Shown here in pieces: positions 1 to 7,272 of a stretch of DNA of 35,836 nt. The position numbers were made by a program, and so were the translations under genes. Each line of letters starts with the position of its first letter. Position 1 is the first letter of the stretch. The notes below the pieces were generated by a model. The model worked only from the letters and a program-made list of their open reading frames with translations. It was not told the origin of the DNA and searched no databases. This DNA comes from Deltaproteobacteria bacterium (GTDB taxonomy: Bacteria > Desulfobacterota > Binatia > UBA9968 > JAJDTQ01). The stretch is from NCBI GenBank assembly GCA_028821115.1, contig JAPPHF010000084.1:1-35836 (forward strand), in the 5' to 3' direction.

Positions 1-689
1 CCGTCACGTTCGTCAGCAAGGACCTGGGCATCACCAAGGGCACCGAGCTGGGCGGGGTCAAGAAGAAGCTCTTCTTCGGCACCACCTCGATCCAGAGCCC
101 ACGCTCCATGATCCCGCGGCTACTCCTGAAGATCCTGGGCAAGGACCACAAGCTGGTGACCGGCTACGGCAGCAGCGGCGACATGCGCGCGGCCATCCGC
201 CGGGGCGAGCTGAACATGACCAACGACAGCCAGAGCGGCTACTTCGCCGCGGTGCTGCCGATGGTGGAGGAAGGCGCGGTGGTGCCCATCGCCCAGGAAG
301 GCACCGTCCAGGACGGCAAGATCATCCGCGACCCGCGCCTGCCGGACCTGCCCACCTATTACGAGATCGTCCTGGAGCTCAAGGGCGAGTCCATCAGGAA
401 GGACCCCAACTACCGCGCCATGGAGCTTCTGGCCTATCTCGGCGGCGTCCGGCGCGGCTGGATCTACGCGGCTCGGGTCCCCAAGAACGTCTTCAACACC
501 ATGGCGGCGAGCTTCGACAGGTTCCTGAAGGACAAAGAGATGGTCGCCCACTTCAAGAAGGCCATCGGCTTCCAGTTGGTGTCGCTGAACGCGCCCGCCG
601 CCCAGGCCATCATCGACAAGGTCGTGGAGATCCAGAAGCGCGACCCGGAAGCCCTGGAGATCCTGAAGGCCATGGCCAAGAAGCCCTGA
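1..689 (+). CDS. TTT-family periplasmic solute-binding protein (TctC-like), 5' end missing
   Basis: The open frame enters from the left edge (first complete codon at base 3) and ends with TGA at 687-689, so about 228 C-terminal residues are visible and the signal peptide lies outside. The visible part resembles the second half of the binding protein encoded at 24770-25819: a segment GTTSIQSPRSMIPRLLLKILG, then a GYGSSGDMRAAIRRGELN stretch that matches GYRGTATIRLALEGREVD there, then the C-terminal lobe. TctC-type proteins bind carboxylates or other small solutes in the periplasm and deliver them to the TctA/TctB membrane pair, and those two genes follow directly. The frame has no break. The solute cannot be told from sequence. 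An alternative is a more divergent extracytoplasmic receptor of the same fold. Confidence 0.8.
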   Translation, partial: VTFVSKDLGITKGTELGGVKKKLFFGTTSIQSPRSMIPRLLLKILGKDHKLVTGYGSSGDMRAAIRRGELNMTNDSQSGYFAAVLPMVEEGAVVPIAQEGTVQDGKIIRDPRLPDLPTYYEIVLELKGESIRKDPNYRAMELLAYLGGVRRGWIYAARVPKNVFNTMAASFDRFLKDKEMVAHFKKAIGFQLVSLNAPAAQAIIDKVVEIQKRDPEALEILKAMAKKP

Positions 690-721
690 ACCGGGTCGCG
701 GCCTTCGCCCGGGTGCTGCCC

Positions 722-770
722 GCTCCGCAGGGGTTTCTCGTTGCCGGCAAGGAGCGATCACCCCTAGGGG
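722..770. repeat. Dispersed repeat core, copy A, with a CCCCTAGGGG palindrome
   Basis: Bases 722-760 match two other intergenic places in the window (7118-7154 and 18716-18753). The shared part is T-rich, then CGTTGCCGGCAAGG, then GCGATCA. A perfect 10-bp palindrome CCCCTAGGGG follows at 761-770. The repeat fills the gap between the binding-protein gene and the tctA-like gene, so it lies inside the transport operon. No protein is encoded here. Confidence 0.6.
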
Positions 771-794
771 CGGGTATCACCGGATCCCCTTATC

Positions 795-2396
795 GTGAAC
801 CTCAAACGTAGCCTGGGTTGGCTCGTCTTTCTGGCGGTCCTCGCGGTCTGGATCTTCCTGGCCCAGGGCATGGCCGGAAAGATCGGCGCGGCCTCGTTGG
901 AAGGGTTGGTCCGTGTCTTCTCCTGGCCCGCCTTCGGCTACCTGCTGCTGGGCAACCTCATCGGATTCGCCGTGGGCATGCTGCCGGGCCTGGGCGGGCC
1001 CGTCACCATGGCCCTCATGCTCGGCTTCGCGTTCCAGCTCAAGATGGACGCGGTGGAGGCATTCTCGTTCCTGCTGGGGATGATGGCCGTCACCGCCACC
1101 ACCGGCGACATCACCTCCATCCTCTTCGGCATCCCCGGCGAAGGGTCCACCGCCTCCACCATCGTCGAAGGCCATCCCATGGCCAAGAAGGGCGAGGCCG
1201 GACGGGCGCTGGGCGCCTCGCTCATGAGCTCGCTCATGGGGGCGCTCATCGGCGCCGGCGCCATCGCCGTGGCCATCCCCATCGTCACTCCGCTGGTGCT
1301 GGCCATGGGCACGCCGGAGTTCTTCATGCTCACGGTGGCCGGCGTGACTTTCGTGGGCGCGCTGAGCGGCGGCAGCGTGGTGAAGGGACTGGCCGCCGGC
1401 GGCCTGGGCTTCATGTTCTCGCTGGTGGGGCTGGACATGCAGACCGCCACCGAGCGCTATACCTTCGGCACCATGTACCTCTGGGGCGGCGGCGAGACCG
1501 GCGGCGCCGGCATCGGCCTGGTGCCGGCCACGGTGGGGCTGTTCGCCATCCCCGAGATCATCGACCTCGCCACCAAGGGGGGCAGCATCGCCCAGGCCCA
1601 CGTGGGCCGTCTCGGCGGCGTGCTCCAGGGCGTCAAGGACGCCTTCCGCCACTGGTGGCTGGTGGCCCGGTGCAGCGCCATGGGCACCTACATCGGCATC
1701 ATCCCGGGCATGGGCGGACCCGTATCCCAGTGGGTGGCGTACGCCCACGCGATGCAGTCCTCGGGCAAGCATGACCGGGTGGGAACCGGCGTCATCGAAG
1801 GCGTCGTGGGCCCCGGCGCGGCCAACAACTCGACCCTCGGGGGAGCGCTCATCCCCACCATCGCCTTCGGCATCCCCGGCAACGTCACCACGGCCATCCT
1901 GCTGGGGGCGTTCCTGGTCCTGGGTCTTCGTCCCGGCACTTCCATGCTGACCAAGGACCTGGACGTCACCTTCTCGCTGGTGTGGGTGCTGGTGGTGTCC
2001 AACGTCATTACGGTGTCGGTCTGTTTCCTGTTCCTGAACCAGTTGGCCCGCCTCACGCGCATCAAGGGAACGCTGCTGATACCGCCGCTGCTGCTGTTCA
2101 TCTACCTGGGCTCCTATACCCACACCAACAGCTTCGGCGACATCCTCGTTACCCTGGTCTTCGGCGCCCTGGGCTGGCTCATGGTGGTGTTCGACTGGTC
2201 CCGGCCGGCGCTGCTGCTGGGGCTGGTGCTGGGGCGGTTGGCGGACAACTACCTCTGGATCACCTATTCGCGCTACGACTTCGGCTTCATCACGCGGCCG
2301 GGGGTGCTGATCATCCTGTGCGTCATCCTGGCCAGCATCGCCTTTCCGGTGATCCGCGACCGGCGCCGACAGCGGGCGGCCGAGACCGCGCCATGA
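795..2396 (+). CDS. TctA-family large membrane subunit of a tripartite tricarboxylate transporter
   Basis: The product has 533 residues, slightly longer than the usual 500 of TctA proteins because of an extra hydrophobic N-terminal segment (residues 9-22). It carries the family hallmarks: GMLPGLGGPVTMALML near residue 56 with the matching second-half motif GIIPGMGGPVSQW near 303, and the paired loops FGIPGEGSTAS and FGIPGNVTTAI. These mark the two inverted halves of the transport domain. Roughly a dozen membrane segments can be drawn. The chosen start is GTG at 795. It has no clear Shine-Dalgarno sequence, and an in-frame ATG at 870 would drop the first hydrophobic segment, so the start is uncertain. 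The gene lies between its binding protein and TctB partner and overlaps the latter by ATGA, which points to translational coupling. Confidence 0.93.
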   Translation: MNLKRSLGWLVFLAVLAVWIFLAQGMAGKIGAASLEGLVRVFSWPAFGYLLLGNLIGFAVGMLPGLGGPVTMALMLGFAFQLKMDAVEAFSFLLGMMAVTATTGDITSILFGIPGEGSTASTIVEGHPMAKKGEAGRALGASLMSSLMGALIGAGAIAVAIPIVTPLVLAMGTPEFFMLTVAGVTFVGALSGGSVVKGLAAGGLGFMFSLVGLDMQTATERYTFGTMYLWGGGETGGAGIGLVPATVGLFAIPEIIDLATKGGSIAQAHVGRLGGVLQGVKDAFRHWWLVARCSAMGTYIGIIPGMGGPVSQWVAYAHAMQSSGKHDRVGTGVIEGVVGPGAANNSTLGGALIPTIAFGIPGNVTTAILLGAFLVLGLRPGTSMLTKDLDVTFSLVWVLVVSNVITVSVCFLFLNQLARLTRIKGTLLIPPLLLFIYLGSYTHTNSFGDILVTLVFGALGWLMVVFDWSRPALLLGLVLGRLADNYLWITYSRYDFGFITRPGVLIILCVILASIAFPVIRDRRRQRAAETAP

Positions 2397-2959
2397 GCTC
2401 CCGGCGGCTCTCCATCGCCTTCACGGGCGCATTGTTCCTGGTGATGGCCTGGGCGCTGTGGGAGGCCTCCGCCTGGGAACTGCAGGCCAGCCTCATGGCA
2501 TGGCTCATCGGCCTGCCCACGGCGGCGCTGCTGGCGGTCCAGCTTGCGCGGGAGATCCTGGGGCGGCCGGAGCGGGCCGTGCCGGTCGAGGGGGACGAGC
2601 CCGGACTCCTGGACCCCTCGCTGGCAGAGCAGGAGGCGGAGCCTCTGGACCCGGCCGAGGAACGGCGCCGGACCGCCAGGATCATCGGCTGGATCCTCGG
2701 CTTCGCCGCCGCCATCTGGCTGGTGGGCTTTCAGTTCGGCATCGGGCTGGCGACGCTGCTCTATCTCAAGAGCGCCGGCGAGCGCTGGCTCACGGTGGCC
2801 GGCATCACCGTGGCCGTCCTGGCCGGGGTCGTGCTGGTGTTCGACTGCGGCATGCACATCTTCTTCGCCGAGGGCAAGCTCTTCGCCTGGAGCGGACTGA
2901 CCACCACCCCGCTCTTCAACAGCTTCTGCTACCAGGTCACGAGCCCCTTCAAGGGCTGA
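2393..2959 (+). CDS. TctB-family small membrane subunit
   Basis: The start is the ATG at 2393 that overlaps the tctA-like stop (ATGA), giving 188 residues. The longer open frame upstream is only a shadow of tctA. Two N-terminal hydrophobic segments (about residues 7-50) are followed by an acidic, charged cytoplasmic-type loop (about 55-95, EGDEPGLLDPSL region), then two or three more membrane segments ending near LVFDCGMHIFF. This layout of a membrane hairpin, acidic loop and second hydrophobic block is that of the poorly conserved TctB subunit. The position directly after TctA supports it more than the sequence does. In the complex TctB assists TctA in carrying the solute delivered by the periplasmic protein. 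Confidence 0.85.
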   Translation: MSSRRLSIAFTGALFLVMAWALWEASAWELQASLMAWLIGLPTAALLAVQLAREILGRPERAVPVEGDEPGLLDPSLAEQEAEPLDPAEERRRTARIIGWILGFAAAIWLVGFQFGIGLATLLYLKSAGERWLTVAGITVAVLAGVVLVFDCGMHIFFAEGKLFAWSGLTTTPLFNSFCYQVTSPFKG

Positions 2960-2982
2960 CGCGTTCCAGACACGGTCAAACG

Positions 2983-3024
2983 CACGAAGGCCGGGACGGC
3001 GCACCGGCGGTCCCGGCCTTCGTG
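2983..3024. terminator. Bidirectional hairpin between converging genes
   Basis: Perfect 15-bp arms (CACGAAGGCCGGGAC at 2983-2997 and its complement at 3010-3024) enclose a 12-nt loop. The hairpin lies 23 bases after the tctB-like stop and 17 bases before the stop of the amidohydrolase gene on the other strand. There is no T-run on either side, so it is not a textbook intrinsic terminator. It may still stop both transcripts or protect their 3' ends. Confidence 0.6.
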
Positions 3025-3041
3025 TCGACCCGGACGGTTCG

Positions 3042-4130
3042 CTAGAGCCCGTAGAGCGCCCGGCCGTTATCGCTCAGGATCTTGCGCTTTTGCTCCGCCG
3101 AGATGGTGGCGTTGCCGTTGAAGATGGTGAACGCGTCCACTTCGCTGGAGGCGTCGGTGTGGCCGTAATCCGTGCCAATGACGATGTTGTCGTCTCCCGC
3201 GTACTTGAGCACGTAGGGGAAGTCGTCGTCGGTCTGGGCCGACACGTAGATGTTGAACGCCTTCATGGGGTTCTCGGGGTATTCCGCGGTCCCCGACCTC
3301 CGAATGGTCTCGTTCACCACCCACGGCACCCACTGAGCCGACGACTCGATGAATCCCCACCGCAGGTCCGGGAACACCTTGGGCACCTCGCTCATCATCA
3401 CCGTGAAACACTGGGAAACCGTGGGAATGCGGAACACCGGCAGTCCGCCGCCGCTGTCGTAGCGGGGCCGGAACTGCGTCGCCATCCTGGGGCTGCCGAT
3501 GGCGATATGGATGCCCATCATCATGTCCAGGCGCTGGGCTTCGTCGAAGATCGGATAGAAGTAGGGGTCCACCAGGTGCCGGTCACCCTCGAAGGGACGG
3601 AGGCACACGCCCACCGCGCCGTTCTCCCGTGCGAAGCGGATCTGCTCGAGGGCCTCGTTCATGGTCATGGCCGGCACAACGCAGACCCACCGGAGGCGCC
3701 CGCCGCCCTGCTTCCATACGTCCGCCATCCAGCGGTTCCAGCTCCAGCACAGGGCGATCTCGGCGTCGGCGTGGTCCGTCACCTGCTCGATCCACATGGT
3801 GTTGTACAGGACCTGGACGTCGATGCCGAGCTCGTCCAGGTGATCGAGCCGCAACTGCACGTCGCGCAGTTCCCGAGCGTCCTGCGGCGTCTGCATCTGC
3901 CGGCCGGCCTTGGCCGACACCTCGTCGAGCTGCTTTTCGCTCAGGCTCTGGAACCGGAATCCCAGCACTCTGCCGTCCAGCACCCAGTACTGCGTGGTCA
4001 AGTCCTCGGGGGCGCCGAAGAGCTTCGGGCGAAACTTCTTCTCCGACGCCTCCAGATAATCCCAGGTGCGCTCGGTCTCCACCACGTGGGCGTCCGAGTC
4101 CACTACCATGTGCGTTCCGTTGCCGGACAT
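3042..4130 (-). CDS. Amidohydrolase-family metal-dependent hydrolase (paralogue 2)
   Basis: A 362-residue TIM-barrel amidohydrolase of the amidohydrolase-2 type. The N-terminal metal-site strand reads DSDAHVVE (residues 11-18), with GIHIAIGS in the middle and GTDYGHTDASSE near the C-terminus. These are the places where such enzymes hold one or two divalent metals and the catalytic aspartate. Family members hydrolyse or decarboxylate small cyclic or aromatic acids, and the substrate here is unknown. I chose the ATG at 4130 rather than the one at 4163. It has AGGAG 8 nt upstream and gives exactly the length and N-terminus of the neighbouring paralogue at 4160-5248. The upper start would overlap that gene's stop. 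The two genes are 29 bp apart and are probably co-transcribed. Confidence 0.88.
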   Translation of the reverse strand: MSGNGTHMVVDSDAHVVETERTWDYLEASEKKFRPKLFGAPEDLTTQYWVLDGRVLGFRFQSLSEKQLDEVSAKAGRQMQTPQDARELRDVQLRLDHLDELGIDVQVLYNTMWIEQVTDHADAEIALCWSWNRWMADVWKQGGGRLRWVCVVPAMTMNEALEQIRFARENGAVGVCLRPFEGDRHLVDPYFYPIFDEAQRLDMMMGIHIAIGSPRMATQFRPRYDSGGGLPVFRIPTVSQCFTVMMSEVPKVFPDLRWGFIESSAQWVPWVVNETIRRSGTAEYPENPMKAFNIYVSAQTDDDFPYVLKYAGDDNIVIGTDYGHTDASSEVDAFTIFNGNATISAEQKRKILSDNGRALYGL

Positions 4131-4159
4131 TGCCGTGCTCCTTTCATCCCTGCCCGCCG

Positions 4160-5248
4160 TCATGCGATGCCGTAGAGGGCCATGGGATTGTCGCTCAGGA
4201 TCTTGCGCTTGGGCTCGTCCTCCACCGTCGGGTCGGCCTTGAAGCGGGTGATGGCGTCCACCTCGCTCGAGGCGTCGACGTGGCCGTAGTCGGTGCCAAT
4301 GACGAGGTTGTCCTCGCCCGCGTACTTCAGGACGAACGGGAAGTCGTCATCGGTCTGGGCCGTGACGTAGATGTTGAACGCGTTCAAAGGGTTATCGGGA
4401 TAGTCGGCGGCGCCGGCGCGCCGCCTGGCCTCGTTGACGATCCAGGGGACCCATTGGGCCGACGATTCGATGAAGCCCCAGCGGAGCTTGGGAAAGACCT
4501 CCGGCACCTCGCTCATGAGGAGCTGCAGGCAGGTGAGCACCGTGGGCAGCCGGAACGGTGCGAAGCCGCCGGTCCTGTCGTAGCGCGGCCGGAAGTGCGA
4601 GATCAACCCGGCACTGCCGTTGGCGATGTGCACGCCGATGGCAATATCCAGCTCCTGCGCAAGCTCGAACACCGGATAGAAGTACGGGTCCACAAGATGC
4701 CGGTCGCCCTCGAAAGGCCGCAGGCACACCGCCACCGCGCCGTGCTCGTGGGCGAAGCGAATCTGCTGCAGGGCCTCGTTCATGACCATGGCGGGGACGA
4801 CGCAGGACCACCGGAGCCTTCCCTTGCCGGCCTTCCAGACGTCGGCCATCCAGCGGTTCCACGCCAGGCACAGCGCCGTCTCGGCGTCCTCGTGGTCCGC
4901 CACGCGCTCGATCCACAGAGTGTTGTGCATCACCTGGACGTCCACGCCCAGCTCGTCGAGCTGGGTAAGGCGCAGGTCCACGTCGTCGAGCTCGCGGGAG
5001 GCCTGGGGCGTGTTGAGCCTGCGGCCGGTTTTTTCGGACAACTCGTCGAGCTGCTGCTCGTTCAGCGTGGGCAGGCGTACGCCCCGGATCTTTCCGTCCA
5101 GCACCCAGTACTGCCTGTCCACGCCCGGACCGCCGAACAGCACGGGCCGGTACTTCTTGTCCGATCCTTCAAGGTAATCCCAGGTCCGCTCCGTCTCGAT
5201 GACGTGAGCGTCGGCATCCACCACCAGGGGGTGTCCGTTCCGCGCCAT
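4160..5248 (-). CDS. Amidohydrolase-family metal-dependent hydrolase (paralogue 1)
   Basis: A 362-residue amidohydrolase-2 protein, the same length as its downstream neighbour and clearly identical to it at well over half the positions by eye. It has the same landmarks: DADAHVIE (11-18), GVHIANGS, WGFIESSAQWVPW and GTDYGHVDASSE. The start has AGGAG 8 nt upstream (GGAGACAAATCATG on the coding strand). It is the first gene of a two-gene minus-strand unit behind a promoter with TTGACA at -35 and a 14-bp palindrome in the leader. Tandem retention of both copies suggests two related substrates, or two steps on one substrate. A purely structural or inactive copy is unlikely because both keep the metal-site motifs. 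Confidence 0.88.
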   Translation of the reverse strand: MARNGHPLVVDADAHVIETERTWDYLEGSDKKYRPVLFGGPGVDRQYWVLDGKIRGVRLPTLNEQQLDELSEKTGRRLNTPQASRELDDVDLRLTQLDELGVDVQVMHNTLWIERVADHEDAETALCLAWNRWMADVWKAGKGRLRWSCVVPAMVMNEALQQIRFAHEHGAVAVCLRPFEGDRHLVDPYFYPVFELAQELDIAIGVHIANGSAGLISHFRPRYDRTGGFAPFRLPTVLTCLQLLMSEVPEVFPKLRWGFIESSAQWVPWIVNEARRRAGAADYPDNPLNAFNIYVTAQTDDDFPFVLKYAGEDNLVIGTDYGHVDASSEVDAITRFKADPTVEDEPKRKILSDNPMALYGIA

Positions 5249-5281
5249 GATTTGTCTCCTTGCGAGATATCACCTAGACTC

Positions 5282-5295
5282 GTGAAGATCTTCAC
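5282..5295. promoter_or_regulatory. 14-bp perfect palindrome, candidate operator
   Basis: GTGAAGATCTTCAC is a perfect palindrome lying about 13-26 nt downstream of the predicted transcription start of the amidohydrolase pair and upstream of its ribosome binding site. A dimeric repressor bound here would block elongation. No regulator gene is next to it, so the partner is unknown. Confidence 0.4.
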
Positions 5296-5314
5296 TACCC
5301 CGCACACCAGCACT

Positions 5315-5343
5315 AGTTAACGAACCCTTGGATTGGGTGTCAA
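5315..5343 (-). promoter_or_regulatory. Sigma70-type promoter for the amidohydrolase pair
   Basis: Reading the minus strand, TTGACA (5338-5343) is followed by 17 nt and TTAACT (5315-5320). The -35 box is perfect and the -10 box is partial. The predicted start is near 5308, giving a leader of about 60 nt before the ATG at 5248. Confidence 0.5.
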
Positions 5344-5367
5344 GAAGTTTGCGGGGCCGCGTCCCAC

Positions 5368-6153
5368 ATGGACGGACACCCATACGGCAGCCCCGTGCGG
5401 AACATCCTGACCATCTTGCTGATTCTTCTGTCGCTGGCGCTCGTCTCGGTGTTCGTCGTCGGCGCCTCCGGGGCGTGGAACCGGGACTGGCGCACCGCCA
5501 GCCGGGAAAGCTCCGGCATCGCGCCGGACCCCTCGCGCACTCCCGAGGCGGTGGTTCAACTCTATGCGGCCCGTGCCTTCAACTGGCGCGGGATATTCGG
5601 CGTGCATACGTGGATCGCCGCCAAGGAACCCGGCGCGCCGGCGTACGTCGTCTACCAGGTGGTGGGCTGGCGCCTGTACCGCGGCCTGCCGGTGGTTTCG
5701 GTGCGGGAAGACATCCCCGACCGGCTGTGGTTCGACAGCCGCCCGCGGATCATGGCGGACCTGCGCGGAGCGGCGGCCGAGCGCGCCATCGAGGGCATCC
5801 GCAAGGCCGCCGGGAGCTACCCGTATCCGGAGGAGTACCGGCTGTGGCCCGGCCCCAACAGCAACACCTTCACGGCCTACGTCGGCCGCCGGGTACCCGA
5901 GCTCGGGGCCGCGCTTCCCGCCAACGCCCTGGGCAAGGACTATCTGGACAAGGGAGTCTTCCTCGCCCGAACGCCCAGCAACACCGGCTGGCAACTCTCC
6001 GTTTACGGCGCGCTGGGCGTGACGCTCGCCTTGCAGGAAGGGATCGAGATCAACATCCTCGGGCTTGTCTTCGGACTCGACGTGACGCGGCCGGCGCTCA
6101 AGCTCCCCTTCGTGGAACGCATCGGCCTCAGCAGGGATCTGCCGGAACCATGA
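5368..6153 (+). CDS. DUF3750-type membrane-anchored protein
   Basis: A 261-residue protein with one N-terminal membrane segment (residues 13-33, ILTILLILLSLALVSVFVVG) and a large, probably periplasmic domain. The domain holds the stretch ARAFNWRGIFGVHTWIAAKEP, then VVGWRLYRGLP and a YVGRRVPELG element. I recognise this pattern as that of DUF3750 proteins, whose function is not known. The first ATG (5368) has no good ribosome binding site, and a GTG at 5395 just before the membrane segment is an alternative start. It lies 25 bp before an EamA transporter gene on the same strand. The family call is from memory of conserved motifs and is moderately sure. The biochemical role is open. Confidence 0.7.
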   Translation: MDGHPYGSPVRNILTILLILLSLALVSVFVVGASGAWNRDWRTASRESSGIAPDPSRTPEAVVQLYAARAFNWRGIFGVHTWIAAKEPGAPAYVVYQVVGWRLYRGLPVVSVREDIPDRLWFDSRPRIMADLRGAAAERAIEGIRKAAGSYPYPEEYRLWPGPNSNTFTAYVGRRVPELGAALPANALGKDYLDKGVFLARTPSNTGWQLSVYGALGVTLALQEGIEINILGLVFGLDVTRPALKLPFVERIGLSRDLPEP

Positions 6154-6178
6154 AGACCCGGCACCCGGAACGACGTTC

Positions 6179-7039
6179 ATGACCGCCCAATTCCTGGCCC
6201 TGGTGACGTCGTTCTTCTATGCGAGTTGCTTTCTCGCCAGCCGGCGCGGACTCGTGTACTCGACGCCGTCGACGGCCGCCTACGTAGCCCTCGCGGTCAA
6301 CACCTCCATCCTGTGGACGATCGTGTTCCTGACCGGCGGCGTCCCCGCCATCCCCCTGGCGGCGACGGGCTGCTTCGTGGTGGGCGGCCTGCTTCAGCTC
6401 GGCACTCGCCTGTTCGCCTACCACGGCGTGGCGCGTCTCGGGGCCAGCGTCACCAGCACCGTCCAGTCCACCAACCCCTTGTTCGGCACCGCCCTGGCAG
6501 TCGTCTTCCTGCACGAGACGGTGACGCCGTTGCTGCTCTTCGGCACCGGTTCGGTGGTGTTCGGCATCGTCCTGCTATCCTGGACGCCGCACCAACAGCA
6601 GCAGGCCTACCGGACCTGGGAGCTGATCTTCCCGTTCGCAGCCGCCCTCACCGCCGGTGTGAACCACCCAATCCGCCGCTACGGGTTGACCATCGCCAAC
6701 GAACCGTTGTTTCTCAGCGCGGTCATGGGGTTGTCAGCGTTGATACCCTTGCTGGTCAACCTGGCCAGCACCCGGGCTCGCGAGCGCATCGTGTTCGACC
6801 GGCGCGCCATGCCCTATTTCCTGGCCACCGGAGTGTTCGAGGCGGTAGGGATCTGGGCGCTGGTGGCCGCGCTGGGTATCGGCAACGTGGTGGTGGTGGG
6901 ACCCATCGTGTGCGTCGCCCCGCTATGGGTGCTGCTGGGCACCCTGCTCTTCTCCCGCGACATCGAGCAGGTGAACCTCCAGACCGGCATCGCCACGATC
7001 TTCGTGATCACGGGGATCGTCGCCATCTACCTTGCGTAG
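6179..7039 (+). CDS. EamA/DMT-superfamily transporter
   Basis: A 286-residue, strongly hydrophobic protein with about ten predicted membrane segments in two five-helix halves, the layout of the drug/metabolite transporter superfamily. The first half holds QSTNPLFGTALAVVFLHETVTP and the second half VGPIVCVAPLWVLLGTLLFSRD. These two stretches are the repeated EamA signatures (helix 4-5, with the E or D after the helix). EamA proteins usually export amino acids, other small metabolites or drugs through the inner membrane. The ribosome binding site is weak (GGAACGACGTTC before ATG). It probably shares a transcript with the DUF3750 gene. The MITE begins 47 bp after its stop. Confidence 0.88.
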   Translation: MTAQFLALVTSFFYASCFLASRRGLVYSTPSTAAYVALAVNTSILWTIVFLTGGVPAIPLAATGCFVVGGLLQLGTRLFAYHGVARLGASVTSTVQSTNPLFGTALAVVFLHETVTPLLLFGTGSVVFGIVLLSWTPHQQQQAYRTWELIFPFAAALTAGVNHPIRRYGLTIANEPLFLSAVMGLSALIPLLVNLASTRARERIVFDRRAMPYFLATGVFEAVGIWALVAALGIGNVVVVGPIVCVAPLWVLLGTLLFSRDIEQVNLQTGIATIFVITGIVAIYLA

Positions 7040-7085
7040 ACCTGGATTCCGGCTCTCGCCGAAATGACGTTTGCGAGGCTTTGGG

Positions 7086-7272
7086 CTAGTGTCCTGTCTG
7101 GTTGATTCGGACCCTAAGCTGCGCAGATTTTTCGTTGTCGGCAAGGCGCCATGACGAGTGGTGGGCCACCGTAGGTCGCCTCAGGGCGGGCACCACGCGA
7201 GGAAGAGCAACCCAGCCGGCGGCGAAAAAAGACCAGCAGATTATGGTGCGAATCAACCAGACAGGACACTAG
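7086..7272. mobile_element. MITE-like element with perfect 24-bp terminal inverted repeats and TA target
   Basis: Bases 7086-7109 and 7249-7272 are perfect reverse complements of each other (CTAG then TGTCCTGTCTGGTTGATTCG). Similarity continues inward, imperfectly, for about 30 more bases on each side. Taking TA at 7087-7088 and 7270-7271 as the duplicated target leaves a 181-bp element with ends GTGTCCTGTC/GACAGGACAC. A TA duplication within CTAG is the known insertion habit of IS630/Tc1-mariner elements. There is no transposase gene inside, so it would be a non-autonomous derivative. Its left half carries one copy of the dispersed core repeat (7118-7154). The right end runs into the esterase gene. 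Confidence 0.8.

Noticed and set aside
777-2123. A 448-residue minus-strand frame opposite tctA
   Set aside because: Its biased His/Gly/Gln composition without a domain marks it as a shadow of tctA.
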